DNA of 64,000 nt from Dyella choica (GTDB taxonomy: Bacteria; Pseudomonadota; Gammaproteobacteria; Xanthomonadales; Rhodanobacteraceae). This document shows, one piece after another, positions 10,801-18,747 of this stretch (positions are counted from its first letter, which is position 1; each line of letters starts with the position of its first letter). The position numbers and the translations under genes are program-made. The stretch lies in the NCBI RefSeq assembly GCF_003977665.1, contig NZ_RYYV01000002.1, positions 389,785-453,784 of the forward strand, written 5' to 3'. The notes below the pieces were generated by a model. It had not been told where the DNA came from. It saw only the letters and a program-made list of their open reading frames with translations, and ran no database searches.

Positions 10801-11876
10801 AGCGGCCACCAGGGCGGGTTTTCCGCGTAGGCCGCATCCGGCGGCATCAGCGCAATCGCCTGCGCCATCACCCTGGTCGCATAAGCGAAATCCTTCTCGG
10901 GCGAGATCAGTGCATCACGCTCCAGCCTTACGCTGTAAAGTGCCGCCACTGCGCTATCGGTAACCTCCAGCGCCTGCTCGGCGGCAAATTCGATCGCCTT
11001 GCCGTCGATGTCCTTGCCGCCGACAAAACAGGCGCCACGCGATACCTGCACCGGCGCGGCAAAACGCGGATCGCGTTCGAAACGCAAATATACCCGCTCA
11101 TGCGTCGGCGGCCGCGAACGCATGCGCAGCAAGTCGAGGTAATAGAAATCGGTGACGCGCTCGGGAAAGCGGTTGATCACCGTTCGCGATTCCTGATACA
11201 GCTGCAATGCAGCCAGCAACAGCCCGGCCGCCGGTTCATGCTTGCCGTTGAGCAGGCTTTGAGGCAATTGCGCCAGAGCCAACGGACGCAGGCGAGAAAT
11301 CGCCACGCACAAAGCCCCCCACAGACGACGCAACACTTGCGTGCGTTGACTGGCATCCCCTTCGGCGACGACCGCGCCTGCATTGCCTGCATCCACGCGC
11401 CATACCGGATGCAACCGCCTGGTTTCTACCTGCTCCATGCCGTAGCAGCGCACTGCTTCCTGCAAGCCATCGCGCAAACCGCTGCCGACGGCCGCCATCA
11501 TCGCCTGCAGCAGCTGCGTCGCCGTTGGCGTATCGTGCCGGGCAAGCCATTGGCACCAGTCGTCGAAACGGAACAGCAACTGGCGCACTCGCCACCACAG
11601 ATGGCGTTCGCCGGCCCATGGCCATGCCTGCGCAAAGCCTTCCTGTACGCTCGCCAGCGGGAACGACGCGATTTCGGCCAGCAAGACGCTTTCATCGCGC
11701 TTGAGCGCATCGTCCCAACAGCCGGCATCGCTGCCGTCGCGTGTGGCAAAACGCAACTGCGCCGCAAGCCCGAGCGTGAGGCGAATTCGCTCGGCCAGCG
11801 TAATCTCGTCCGGCACGATATAGCCGGGCCGGAGTGCGGCGGAGAGGCGTTGATCCTGTTGCGTACCTGCGCTCAT
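7845..11876 (-). CDS. eCIS baseplate J-like protein (Pvc11/Afp11-like)
   Basis: At 1343 residues this is the largest protein of the cluster. It has the gp6/baseplate-J arrangement of the eCIS family: an N-terminal helical part, a long β-rich centre, and a C-terminal block with SAERLRHKNRASTPWDYERL and VKCFANGEA. That block is typical of Pvc11/Afp11-type proteins. It should build the main baseplate wedge with gp25 and the 850-residue partner. The gene starts 13 bases after gp25 and overlaps the following gene by ATGA. The length is at the high end for the family; extra mass lies in the central β-rich region. Confidence 0.88.
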   Translation of the reverse strand: MSAGTQQDQRLSAALRPGYIVPDEITLAERIRLTLGLAAQLRFATRDGSDAGCWDDALKRDESVLLAEIASFPLASVQEGFAQAWPWAGERHLWWRVRQLLFRFDDWCQWLARHDTPTATQLLQAMMAAVGSGLRDGLQEAVRCYGMEQVETRRLHPVWRVDAGNAGAVVAEGDASQRTQVLRRLWGALCVAISRLRPLALAQLPQSLLNGKHEPAAGLLLAALQLYQESRTVINRFPERVTDFYYLDLLRMRSRPPTHERVYLRFERDPRFAAPVQVSRGACFVGGKDIDGKAIEFAAEQALEVTDSAVAALYSVRLERDALISPEKDFAYATRVMAQAIALMPPDAAYAENPPWWPLLGGHAKGSAANAQNATLGFALASPMLALKEGDRRVQVLLRLSHPANDDEALASLLRCNEQQRDAAWLGRVFAALDRSEARHHPSRRLSSDLASVEQRANAAWSRAPRPAGDVRLCYLLACCLATDDIRQFHQNLGRLFAVWLIAGREELHPLDVEALRKHAAGLLGNDGLAVVEIDDPLILIHPHEHADGDAAGHGLPDRGLIFERVFRGVWRAEFSVVGGWLVPGDVLARRRSDAGFGFGGSIELLMHVGQEQPPIVPCKAAVHGDMWPAQPALRLTLQNRTRLYAYSLLQQLILHDIVLSTQVTGVRDIVLYNQLGRLDAGKPFMPFGPIPGLGAYCLFGNEELAAKPLRALRVNLRWGQLPAEEGGFATRYHGYPGEWSAAAFQVRPELLRDGQWRGGSGDSMSLFRGERHVQDTVTLSLPETDLALYHRPQTRVPEPFVYGTTTRNGFFRLELCAPGAAFGHALYPRLLSEALTVNARLKRAKLKVPLPQEPYTPAVEQISLDYFASQRISLNQMAQASAPGRLFHLHPFGHDIPRARPGMDGVPLLPRYFNDGNLYLGLSGSNPAGALSLYFHLRAESAEECWQAALPQLSWAVWREKGWRTLETDRTLADGTLGFLRSGIVLLDLPDGMSCDCPQLPGSCYWLRLSADGVLERLAGLYGVYTQAVTARRVHPRRANEPCTSLPPGTIRTPLHPIGGLRTIQQVGPSFGLGQPEAADMLRVRSAERLRHKNRASTPWDYERLLLDAFPTVYKVKCFANGEAPTAALSGQPGGALVVVVPAPRQGALFHSTEAPRFDAAVLEEMASHLRERSAPGIRIVVRNAVYERIQVRCALRLARGVHPGAALIRINQVIVEFLSPWHADGCRANFDWDVRAEAIEARLRELDEVEVVGAMSLLHIVRSDSNTYQLLDTARARDGAAVRQVRPVQPWSLVLPTPRHLIELIGVPSTRGVQATGVGKLEIGGTFILGSAPPATGQGTP

Positions 11877-11889
11877 GGCATGACCGGAT

Positions 11890-12300
11890 TCAGGCTCGCA
11901 CCGGATTGGTGGCCTGGTGCAGGTAGAACGGATAGACCAGGTTGTGCCGCGTGTTGGTGCTGCGAATGGTGTAGTCGATCAGGATCTGAAGTCTTCCGTT
12001 CATCGCGTCGACCAAGGGGGCATCAATCCGGTTCAGGCTGATGCGCGGCTCATAGAACAGGATCGCCTTGCGGATCGCCTCCTTGATCTGGGTGACGGTC
12101 TGCTCGCTGGCTTCCTCGAACACCATGCGCCGCAAGTCGCTGCCGTACTTGGGCAGCATCACCCGTTCGCCCGGGTGCGTAGCCAGCAGGATGCGCAGGC
12201 TTTCGGCGATGTCGTCCGCGTCGGCCACCATCACCACCTCTTTGGTCCGCGGGTCGAACCGCGGCGGGAAACTCCACCCACGCCCCAGGAAGCCGGCCAT
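11890..12300 (-). CDS. gp25-like baseplate wedge protein (Pvc9/Afp9-like)
   Basis: This 136-residue protein has the GPW/gp25 pattern. It begins MAGFLGRGWSFPPRFD, then has DIAESLRILLATHPGERVML and the lysozyme-like core ending in QILIDYTIRSTNTRHNLVYP. gp25 homologues (TssE in T6SS) nucleate sheath assembly at the baseplate. The start at 12300 was chosen because MAGFLG is the usual family start. The longer frame upstream would run through the PAAR gene. The start lies two bases from the PAAR stop. Confidence 0.93.
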   Translation of the reverse strand: MAGFLGRGWSFPPRFDPRTKEVVMVADADDIAESLRILLATHPGERVMLPKYGSDLRRMVFEEASEQTVTQIKEAIRKAILFYEPRISLNRIDAPLVDAMNGRLQILIDYTIRSTNTRHNLVYPFYLHQATNPVRA

Positions 12301-12302
12301 GT

Positions 12303-12602
12303 TCAACCTCCGATCATGACCGTGGGACAGCCGAGCACGATGCTGCCGCCGTGCGCCGTGGTGTCGCCAATACGCGCGGCCGGCCGCCCGCTGATCATCA
12401 CCGTGGCCGAGCCTTTGACGATCGAATCCGGCGGGCCGACGCAGGTGGCCATGTCGCCCACCACGGCCGCCGGCAGCTTGCCGATCATCACGGTGGGTAC
12501 GCACGGCCCGCTGATCGGGCCGCCAACGTGCGGCACCGGCGGTACGCCCGGCGTCACCATCGGGCAAGTGTGCATATCGGTCAGGCGGGCGGCAGGCGGC
12601 AT
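12303..12602 (-). CDS. PAAR-domain spike tip protein (Pvc10/Afp10-like)
   Basis: The 99-residue protein begins MPPAARLTDMHTCP and carries PPVPHVGGPI, with repeated VMIGxxPAA(R/V)xGD units. This is a classical PAAR domain that forms the sharp cone on the VgrG-like spike. The His and Cys residues of the first segment are the usual metal ligands. There is no C-terminal toxin extension, so any payload must be carried elsewhere. The start at 12602 excludes 37 upstream codons that read through the spike gene and do not match the family. Confidence 0.95.
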   Translation of the reverse strand: MPPAARLTDMHTCPMVTPGVPPVPHVGGPISGPCVPTVMIGKLPAAVVGDMATCVGPPDSIVKGSATVMISGRPAARIGDTTAHGGSIVLGCPTVMIGG

Positions 12603-12610
12603 CGGATACC

Positions 12611-14398
12611 TCAATTGATCATGACCATCGCGCCCTTGACCGTGGTCTGTCCGGCGGCGGAAAGCTCGGCGGTGGCCGAGCCCTTGCCGGTGAACCCCAC
12701 CTGGGCTTCGCATGTGACGTTGAGCCCGGTCGCCTTCAGCTCGGCCTGGGCATTGATGTTGATCGCCGCATTCGCGGTGATCGTTACCCCGCCCTGCGCG
12801 GTGAGCTTGATGTCGGACTGGCTGTTCAAGGCTATGCCCGCACTGGACAGCTTGATGCTGTTGTTGTGCTGGTCCTGCACGGTGATGGACTGGTTCTTGT
12901 CGTCGAGCACCACCTGGTTCTTGCCCGGCGTGATTACAGTGATGATCTTGTCCTGCTCGTTGAACTCGATCTTGTGCAGGCAGCGTGTGACGATCGCCTT
13001 GGTGTTGTTCTGCGCTTCGAGTGTGTAGGGCGGCTTGCGCGAACTGCTGTACAGCGACCCGAGCACCACCGGATGACTGGGATCGCCGTTGAGGTAGGCC
13101 AGCAGGACTTCATCGCCGACTTCCGGCAGGAAGAACGCGCCAAACGCATTGGAAGCATAGAACTGCAGCAGCCGCGCCCAGACACCCTGGGTCTGCGCCT
13201 GCAGCACCGGCACGTTGACCTGGATGCGCTGCTCACCTTCCGGATCACCGTCGAGCTTGAGCACCACGCCGATCTGCAAGCCGCTCACGCCGGGCAGCAA
13301 ACCACCGTTGAGCGGCGCAGTGACGTCTTCGCGTTCCACGTGCCAGAACGGCCGCAGGCCGAATTCCACTTCCGTGGTCCAGCTGCCGTTACTGAGGTTG
13401 TGCTCAACTGTCGACACGTAGACTGATCCGCTGAAACGCGCGCCGACGCCTTTCGCCTCGATCAGGCTGTCGGGCACCGCACTGGCGTTGCCGCGAAAGC
13501 GCATGCGCCCCCGAATGCGCGCCAGGGCGGCCTTCTGTTGCGCGGCCTTGGCCCAGTCGGTCAGGGTCGCCATCGGCTGGGTGGCGCCGGTTTGCAGGAT
13601 GTAAGTAGCGGGACTGGCTACCTGCGCCAAGGTCGCGCCGCTAAGATTGCCCTGCGCGTTGAGGCTGACGGGGCTGGCCGAACTGCCCTGCACTACCGCC
13701 TGTTGCTTGGGATCCCAGGATACCGCCTGCACCGCGGTGTACTGGGTACGTGCATCGATGTCCGCCTCGAACGACATCAAGTCGATACCCCAGGTCGTCG
13801 ACAGCACCGCCGAGCCGGAGGTCTTGGGCGCTTTCACGCTCACCTTTCCCGCGTCGACGTTGACCAGCAGGCCGTTGGCGTCGGCGCGCGCCAGCATGAA
13901 ATCCCAGTCGCTGCAGTAGAACTGCACCAGTTCGTCGTACTGGGTGCTGGTGCTGGCCACGTCCGCCGAGAGGCCATGGTTGCCGATCAGGCTGCTGATG
14001 ATGTCGCTGTCTTTTTGCTGCAAGTAGTTGGCATTGCTGCGTCCGATGGTCATCTTGGCGGCCGCGTCGCGGCATTCGATCACCAGGCGCGAACTGCCAT
14101 TGCCTTCGATCTTCACGCTATGGCGCACCACGATACCGGTGAACAGCGGCGCCTCGCTGTTGCCGTAACCGGCGTTGATGGTCAGCTCGACGCCAGGCGC
14201 AAAGGTGGCCGCGTCACTCAGCTTGAACTGGCCGGTGGGCATGTCGCCGTCGGCGAGCACGATCTCGGCCCAGGAGATGCGGTTGATCGCACGGCGCACG
14301 GTAACGGCTACGACTGGCAACGTGGTAAGCGCTGCACCGCCAGCGATGACGCTGACGCGGACGGGACCGTCGGTATTGGCGTTGGGAGAATCGGCCAT
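12611..14398 (-). CDS. VgrG-like spike protein (Pvc8/Afp8-like)
   Basis: The 595-residue protein has a VgrG/gp27-gp5 layout. The N-terminal half resembles gp27 (LTINAGYGNSEAPLFTGIVV, SSLIGNHGLSADV). A gp5-like OB fold follows, with RLLQFYASNAFGAFFLPEVG and DEVLLAYLNGDPSHPVVLGS. The C-terminus is a β-helix with alternating hydrophobic residues (AGGVTITANAAININAQAEL) that the PAAR tip caps. No catalytic C-terminal extension is present. The gene lies between the LysM adaptor and the PAAR gene, the order found in PVC and Afp. Confidence 0.95.
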   Translation of the reverse strand: MADSPNANTDGPVRVSVIAGGAALTTLPVVAVTVRRAINRISWAEIVLADGDMPTGQFKLSDAATFAPGVELTINAGYGNSEAPLFTGIVVRHSVKIEGNGSSRLVIECRDAAAKMTIGRSNANYLQQKDSDIISSLIGNHGLSADVASTSTQYDELVQFYCSDWDFMLARADANGLLVNVDAGKVSVKAPKTSGSAVLSTTWGIDLMSFEADIDARTQYTAVQAVSWDPKQQAVVQGSSASPVSLNAQGNLSGATLAQVASPATYILQTGATQPMATLTDWAKAAQQKAALARIRGRMRFRGNASAVPDSLIEAKGVGARFSGSVYVSTVEHNLSNGSWTTEVEFGLRPFWHVEREDVTAPLNGGLLPGVSGLQIGVVLKLDGDPEGEQRIQVNVPVLQAQTQGVWARLLQFYASNAFGAFFLPEVGDEVLLAYLNGDPSHPVVLGSLYSSSRKPPYTLEAQNNTKAIVTRCLHKIEFNEQDKIITVITPGKNQVVLDDKNQSITVQDQHNNSIKLSSAGIALNSQSDIKLTAQGGVTITANAAININAQAELKATGLNVTCEAQVGFTGKGSATAELSAAGQTTVKGAMVMIN

Positions 14399-14401
14399 CG
14401 C

Positions 14402-15091
14402 TCAACCCAGCGGCGGAAAGTGCAGCAACAGGCCCGGCCTGAGCGCGCGGAACGCGTGCAGGCCGTTGAAGCGGGCCACGTCCACGTAATAGCTGCTGTC
14501 GCCGTAGATTCGATGGCACAGCAAGGGCAGCGTATCGCCGTCCCTTACCACCACCGCGTGACTCAGGTCCGGCGACGACTGGTTGGCCTCCAGCGCCGCT
14601 TCCTGCGTGGATTTATAGCCCTGGAACGACATCGTCGCCTTGGCGCGCAGCGGCGTGCCGTTGGGGCGGAACAAGCTGTATTCGATGTTGAAGGTGGTGA
14701 GCCGCCCGAAAAACAGCAGCGTTCCCCACAGAATCTGCACCACATTCGGCTCGTGCTGCTGGCCGTTATAGGTGTACACGACCGCATTCAACAGGTCGAG
14801 CTGGTCCTGGACTTCCGCCAGGCTGACGCTGTCCGGAAGCGGCACCACGCCGGTGCCGTCGAATACCGTGGAAAAATCCAGGTTGCCCGGCTGCATGCGC
14901 GCGAAGTTTCGTCCGCTGCCGGTATCGCCCATCGGCACGCAGCCGCCGTAGTCAGTCTTACGCGCCATGCTCAGCTCGGATGGGTTGATCAGCAGCGAGA
15001 TCGATGCGCCATCCGGTGTGGGCGTATCACCGCCGCTGCTGCACGCGGTGATCTTCAGCTGGGATTTGGCGGCGGAAAGGCTGTTTGGCAT
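14402..15091 (-). CDS. LysM tube-baseplate adaptor (Pvc7/Afp7-like)
   Basis: The 229-residue protein has the eCIS Afp7-type N-terminal domain (ISLLINPSELSMARKTDYGG). It ends in a LysM-like module (VVVRDGDTLPLLCHRIYGDS, then NGLHAFRALRPGLLLHFPPL). In eCIS and contractile phages this protein (gp53-like) connects the inner tube to the spike hub. The spacing of three bases to the spike gene and one base after the small DUF5908 gene points to tight translational coupling. Confidence 0.9.
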   Translation of the reverse strand: MPNSLSAAKSQLKITACSSGGDTPTPDGASISLLINPSELSMARKTDYGGCVPMGDTGSGRNFARMQPGNLDFSTVFDGTGVVPLPDSVSLAEVQDQLDLLNAVVYTYNGQQHEPNVVQILWGTLLFFGRLTTFNIEYSLFRPNGTPLRAKATMSFQGYKSTQEAALEANQSSPDLSHAVVVRDGDTLPLLCHRIYGDSSYYVDVARFNGLHAFRALRPGLLLHFPPLG

Positions 15092-15307
15092 TCATCGCTC
15101 CCGCATCCGCTCGAACTCCGCCGCGATCAACGCTCGCGTGCGCTGGCGTTCCTCGCTGCCGCCCAGCTCGCCTTCGCAGTTGCCGCAATCCTCGCAGTCT
15201 TCGTCCTTCGCGGAGGCGGCTTTCGGGTCCTTTTTCTGCAGCACGGACTGCCCGGCATCGTTGTCGATGCTCGACTTGATCACCATCTGGCGAATTTCGA
15301 TAGTCAC
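15092..15307 (-). CDS. Small DUF5908-type eCIS protein (Pvc6-like)
   Basis: The 71-residue protein starts MTIEIRQMVIKSSI, which is the N-terminal signature of the DUF5908 family. It then has a Cys/Asp/Glu-rich stretch (DEDCEDCGNCEGELGG) and a helical Arg/Glu-rich end. Small proteins of this type sit between tube and LysM adaptor genes in most eCIS clusters; their exact role is not established. The CxxCxxC cluster here could bind metal or form disulphides, which is an inference. Confidence 0.8.
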   Translation of the reverse strand: MTIEIRQMVIKSSIDNDAGQSVLQKKDPKAASAKDEDCEDCGNCEGELGGSEERQRTRALIAAEFERMRER

Positions 15308-15320
15308 GAATCGTATCCCG

Positions 15321-15821
15321 CTATAGGTCTTGCCTGGTCACCGTCTGATAGGCCAGTTCGATCGTCTCCAACGCCACCTCGTTCTTGGTGGAGTTGAACG
15401 TGTCGATCTCCCAGCGCACCGGATAGACGTTGCTGAACGACCAGCCGCGCAAGGGATTGGCCTTTTCATCCAGCAGTTTCACTTCCAGCGTCGCCAACTG
15501 GATCTGCACCGACAGGCCGCCCCCCAGCGTGCGCTGGCACCAACCCACCAGGGCGGACTCTTTCGACGCGACCCCCCGCTTGAGCGTAAGTCGCTTTTGC
15601 TTCACGCCGGTGGGCAGCTGATGCACGAAGCGGTTTTCGCCGCCTTCGCGCAATTCGTCCACCTCCATGTTCATCTCGATGCCGGCCACTTCCTGGAACG
15701 AACTGTCCGGACCCGACGAAGCATCCCCCAGCTTCACGCTGAAGCGGAACGCCGCCGGCAGCGCTGGTGCATAGGGATCGACGTAATTCGGGTCGTCGGG
15801 CGGAAACCCCGGATTAGCCAT
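15321..15821 (-). CDS. eCIS tube protein, second copy (Pvc5-like)
   Basis: This 166-residue protein is a gp19/Hcp-fold tube subunit: FRFSVKLGDASSGPDSSFQE, VAGIEMNMEV, LTLKRGVASKESALVGWCQR, and a C-terminal strand pair ending EVALETIELAYQTVTRQDL. It is related to the adjacent 152-residue tube gene, whose stop it overlaps. In PVC, two or more tube paralogues exist. The abundant one forms the shaft and the other, like Pvc5 or Afp5, forms the first rings near the baseplate. This copy lies nearest the baseplate genes and is assigned to that role by position. Confidence 0.88.
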   Translation of the reverse strand: MANPGFPPDDPNYVDPYAPALPAAFRFSVKLGDASSGPDSSFQEVAGIEMNMEVDELREGGENRFVHQLPTGVKQKRLTLKRGVASKESALVGWCQRTLGGGLSVQIQLATLEVKLLDEKANPLRGWSFSNVYPVRWEIDTFNSTKNEVALETIELAYQTVTRQDL

Positions 15822-16272
15822 TGGCGATGGTCAGGCCTTCGTGAACGATCTCGATGGTCTCGATCGCCACCTCGTTGCCCTGCGCCTTGAGGTCGGTGCC
15901 GGTGATCTTGCTCGGCCAGGCGTTGGCCAGCGTCCACACCATGGTCGGCTTGCCGGATTCGTCCAGCAGGCTGATCGTTACCGGCAGGCGCTTGATCGTG
16001 TTCATCTTGATCTTGTTGAACCAGTCCCAGAACTTGTTGTCGCCCTTGAACACGCCCTTCTTCATGGTGACGTTGCTGTATTTCTTCAGCCCCGGCATCT
16101 TGATCGTCGAGTAGACCGGGCTGTTGCCGTGGCGATACTCGATCGGCTGCGCCTCGACATCGAGCCCGGACACTTCCTCGAACGACATCACCGCCGAATC
16201 CCACTTCACCTCGAAGTAGAACTTGGGCATCGGCCATACGTTTGTTGACTGCTGCGAACCATCGTCTGCCAT
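15814..16272 (-). CDS. eCIS major inner tube protein (Pvc1-like)
   Basis: The 152-residue tube subunit contains FYFEVKWDSAVMSFEEVSGL, IEYRHGNSPVYSTIKMPGLK and KYSNVTMKKGVFKGDNKFWD. It ends EVAIETIEIVHEGLTIANG. These are the conserved positions of phage T4 gp19-like tube proteins in eCIS. It directly follows the sheath gene, as expected for the main tube protein that stacks inside the sheath. Overlap with the next tube gene suggests coupled expression. Confidence 0.93.
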   Translation of the reverse strand: MADDGSQQSTNVWPMPKFYFEVKWDSAVMSFEEVSGLDVEAQPIEYRHGNSPVYSTIKMPGLKKYSNVTMKKGVFKGDNKFWDWFNKIKMNTIKRLPVTISLLDESGKPTMVWTLANAWPSKITGTDLKAQGNEVAIETIEIVHEGLTIANG

Positions 16273-16337
16273 ACGAATACTCCGTCAATGCAAAGGTGGG
16301 GCGATACGCGGCGGGCGTCATGCGACGCCCGCGCCGA

Positions 16338-17909
16338 TCACGATTTCTGCATCTGCTGCTGGAAGGTGATCTCGATGAACTCGGCCGGGCGCACCATCGC
16401 CACCAGCACGGTGACGCGCAGGATGCCTTCGAGGATGTCGTCCGGGGTCATCGTTTCGCCCAGGCCGCAATGCACGCTGAAGGCGTCGTCCGGCACCGCT
16501 CCGGCGAGACCGCCGCGCTTCCAGATGCTGGTGAGGAAGTTCTGGATCATGCTCTTGATGGTGACCCAGGTGTTGGCCACGTTCGGTTCGAACACCAGCG
16601 CCTTGGCCGCCAGCTTGCAGGATTCCTCCAGCATGATCATGGTGCGGCGCACGTTGATGTAGCGCCAGTCCAGGCTGTTGCCATCGAGCGTTCTCGCGCC
16701 CCAGACCAGCACGCCTTCGCCGATGAAGGTGCGGATCGCGTTGATCGATTTACCCTGCGTGGTGACGTTGAGGTCTTCCTGGTCCACCGCGGAGATGGTC
16801 ACGGCCGGCGACACCACGCCGGACAGGCTGACGTTGGCCGGAGCCTTCCAAACGCCGCGACTGTTGTCCACCATGGTGTAGATGCCGGCCATCGCGGGAC
16901 TGGGCACCATCAGGTTGAGCTTGCCCTTGACCAGGTCCATCACCGTGTTGAACAGCGGGCTGATGGTGCTGAGCGTCTTGTTGAGCAGGGCCTTGTTGGC
17001 GAGGATCACATCGTCGGTGGGCGCCGGCTGCACCTTGGTCCAATCCTTGGCAATGTCAGCAATCGCCTGGATTTGTTCCTTGTCCTTGAGCGTAGCGCCA
17101 TCCGGCGCGGTCTCAGGCAGGCCCAGCTCATTACGTAGCAGCAACTGCAGCACGTCGGCGGAGGCGATGTTTTCGTAGCTCAGTTCCTTGTCGCCCACCA
17201 CGGTGGTATTGAGCCACGGATAATAGGCCGCCGCGAAATTCAGGAAATTGATGCCCAGGCTGTTGCGGAACAGGTCGACCGGATCGCCGCCCGGATCGTT
17301 GCGCGGCTTGTCGCCGCCCCAGACATCCAGGATCGCCACGCGATTCTTCATTTTTTCGCCGCAGTGCTGCAGCATGCTCTGCTGCAAGGTATTGCAGTCC
17401 GGCTGCTTGAGCAGCACCGCTTCGGGAATCAGCACCATCGTCGGCTCTTGCTCCTTGAGCAGTTCGTCGATGCCGCGGTTGAACTTGTCCGGATCCAGGT
17501 CCGACTCGTAGTCCCCGACCGAAACGATGTAGCAAGGTCCTCCCCCGTTCTGGAAGAAATGACGCATGGCGTTGTAAAGCGTGTAGCGACCGCCGTCCTT
17601 GCCTGCCGGCTGTTCCAGCACATATTCGGTAGGCTTTTTGTCCTTGCCCGCGGCCTTGAAATCCGCCAGTACCGACGGATCGGTCTTTTCCACGATGTTG
17701 AAGTGCGGATTGGGACCGAAGCCGAAGTACTGGTGGTACTCGGCCATCGAGCTGATGCGCCAGGGTTTGAAGGAAAGTGGCTTGCTGCGATTGTCGGCCA
17801 TCTGAGTATGGCCGATGAATGCGGGTACGGCGGTCGCCACTTCCACCACCGAGTTGGGAAACGCATTCTTCTCGACGATATAGACACCCGGTGTCTTCAT
17901 TGCACCCAT
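16338..17909 (-). CDS. Contractile sheath protein (Pvc2-like)
   Basis: The 523-residue protein starts MKTPGVYIVEKNAFPNSVVE and has VATAVPAFIGHT, the family signature of eCIS tail sheath proteins. The C-terminal domain (NVRRTMIMLEESCKLAAKAL, then VTVLVAMVRPAEFIEITFQQ) is the conserved contraction domain that interlocks subunits. There is only one sheath gene, whereas PVC has three. This matches simpler eCIS such as MAC-type clusters, in which one sheath forms the whole tube. Either of two nearby ATG codons (M1, M4) could be the start. Confidence 0.96.
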   Translation of the reverse strand: MGAMKTPGVYIVEKNAFPNSVVEVATAVPAFIGHTQMADNRSKPLSFKPWRISSMAEYHQYFGFGPNPHFNIVEKTDPSVLADFKAAGKDKKPTEYVLEQPAGKDGGRYTLYNAMRHFFQNGGGPCYIVSVGDYESDLDPDKFNRGIDELLKEQEPTMVLIPEAVLLKQPDCNTLQQSMLQHCGEKMKNRVAILDVWGGDKPRNDPGGDPVDLFRNSLGINFLNFAAAYYPWLNTTVVGDKELSYENIASADVLQLLLRNELGLPETAPDGATLKDKEQIQAIADIAKDWTKVQPAPTDDVILANKALLNKTLSTISPLFNTVMDLVKGKLNLMVPSPAMAGIYTMVDNSRGVWKAPANVSLSGVVSPAVTISAVDQEDLNVTTQGKSINAIRTFIGEGVLVWGARTLDGNSLDWRYINVRRTMIMLEESCKLAAKALVFEPNVANTWVTIKSMIQNFLTSIWKRGGLAGAVPDDAFSVHCGLGETMTPDDILEGILRVTVLVAMVRPAEFIEITFQQQMQKS

Positions 17910-17930
17910 CGCGGGGCTCCTGTCAGTGGA

Positions 17931-18704
17931 TTAACTATGGACAAAAATTTCCGACACGCTGGTCGGTTCGCCGCGCACCGTTTCGCGCCACAAGCGCTGC
18001 GGCGTAGCGCCCGGCAATCTCGAAATCAGGACTCGTTCCGGCGCCTCGGTCACGTCGCGCAGCTGAAAGCGCTGTGGCGGCCGCTCACGCAAGGCAATCG
18101 GCGTAGTGGAATGCACGGCGAGCGCGGACTGTCCGTTCGGCAGGCGCTCCTCGGCAGGTGCAGTAAATGCCACCTCGCCGCGCTGGTCGACGATCGACAG
18201 CGCCCGGCCACGCCAGTCGCCGGTCAGCAGGTATTTCCAGATCGTGCTGCGGCTGTGCATGCACAGTCGATAGGTGCCACCCAGTGACGACGTCCAGGCT
18301 TCAAAATCGCCATTGGCGTCGAGCGGCAACGCGATGATGGCCCAGGGGGCGGAGGCGCCGGCAGGTACGGCCAACAATGGTGCAGGCAGCGCGCCGTCAT
18401 CCTCTACGCCAGCTGGCGAGCTGACCATGCCAGTGTAGAAGGCACACACTGCATCGGTCGATCGCACGTCGAAGCGCAGCTGGCGCGGCTCGTCGCCGTC
18501 CATTCGCTCGCTCCAGATTCCCTGCCACTGCGATTCAGGCGCGCTGATCGCCAGGCTGCGCCCATCCGCGCGCAGCAACATGTCGAAGCGTCGCAGAAAA
18601 GCCGCGGTTTCAGCATGCGGCTGGAACACCAAATGGTGCGCACCGCCATCGGCAAAATAGTCGTGGCGGACGTCGACGCTAGCAAAGGGGCGATACCGCT
18701 GCAT
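17931..18704 (-). CDS. Unrecognised eCIS-linked protein between cap and sheath genes
   Basis: The 257-residue protein starts MQRYRPFASVDVRHDYFADG. I do not recognise its family. It has no signal peptide or membrane segment and looks mostly β-rich, with many aromatic and Arg residues (RLCMHSRSTIWKYLLTGDWR). It lies between the cap gene and the sheath gene on the same strand, with gaps of 43 and 21 bases, so it is very probably cotranscribed and part of the particle or its assembly. It might be a terminator or capping accessory. A payload is also possible, but nothing in the sequence shows an enzymatic motif. Confidence 0.75.
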   Translation of the reverse strand: MQRYRPFASVDVRHDYFADGGAHHLVFQPHAETAAFLRRFDMLLRADGRSLAISAPESQWQGIWSERMDGDEPRQLRFDVRSTDAVCAFYTGMVSSPAGVEDDGALPAPLLAVPAGASAPWAIIALPLDANGDFEAWTSSLGGTYRLCMHSRSTIWKYLLTGDWRGRALSIVDQRGEVAFTAPAEERLPNGQSALAVHSTTPIALRERPPQRFQLRDVTEAPERVLISRLPGATPQRLWRETVRGEPTSVSEIFVHS

Positions 18705-18747
18705 GGTCAGCCGCTCCGCTGCATCGTTGCGCGATCCACGGCGATCA

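Noticed and set aside
13538..15397. Long plus-strand open frame of 619 codons
   Set aside because: It is antisense to the VgrG-like spike and LysM adaptor genes, which have clear domains. It reflects high GC at third positions and shows no family features.
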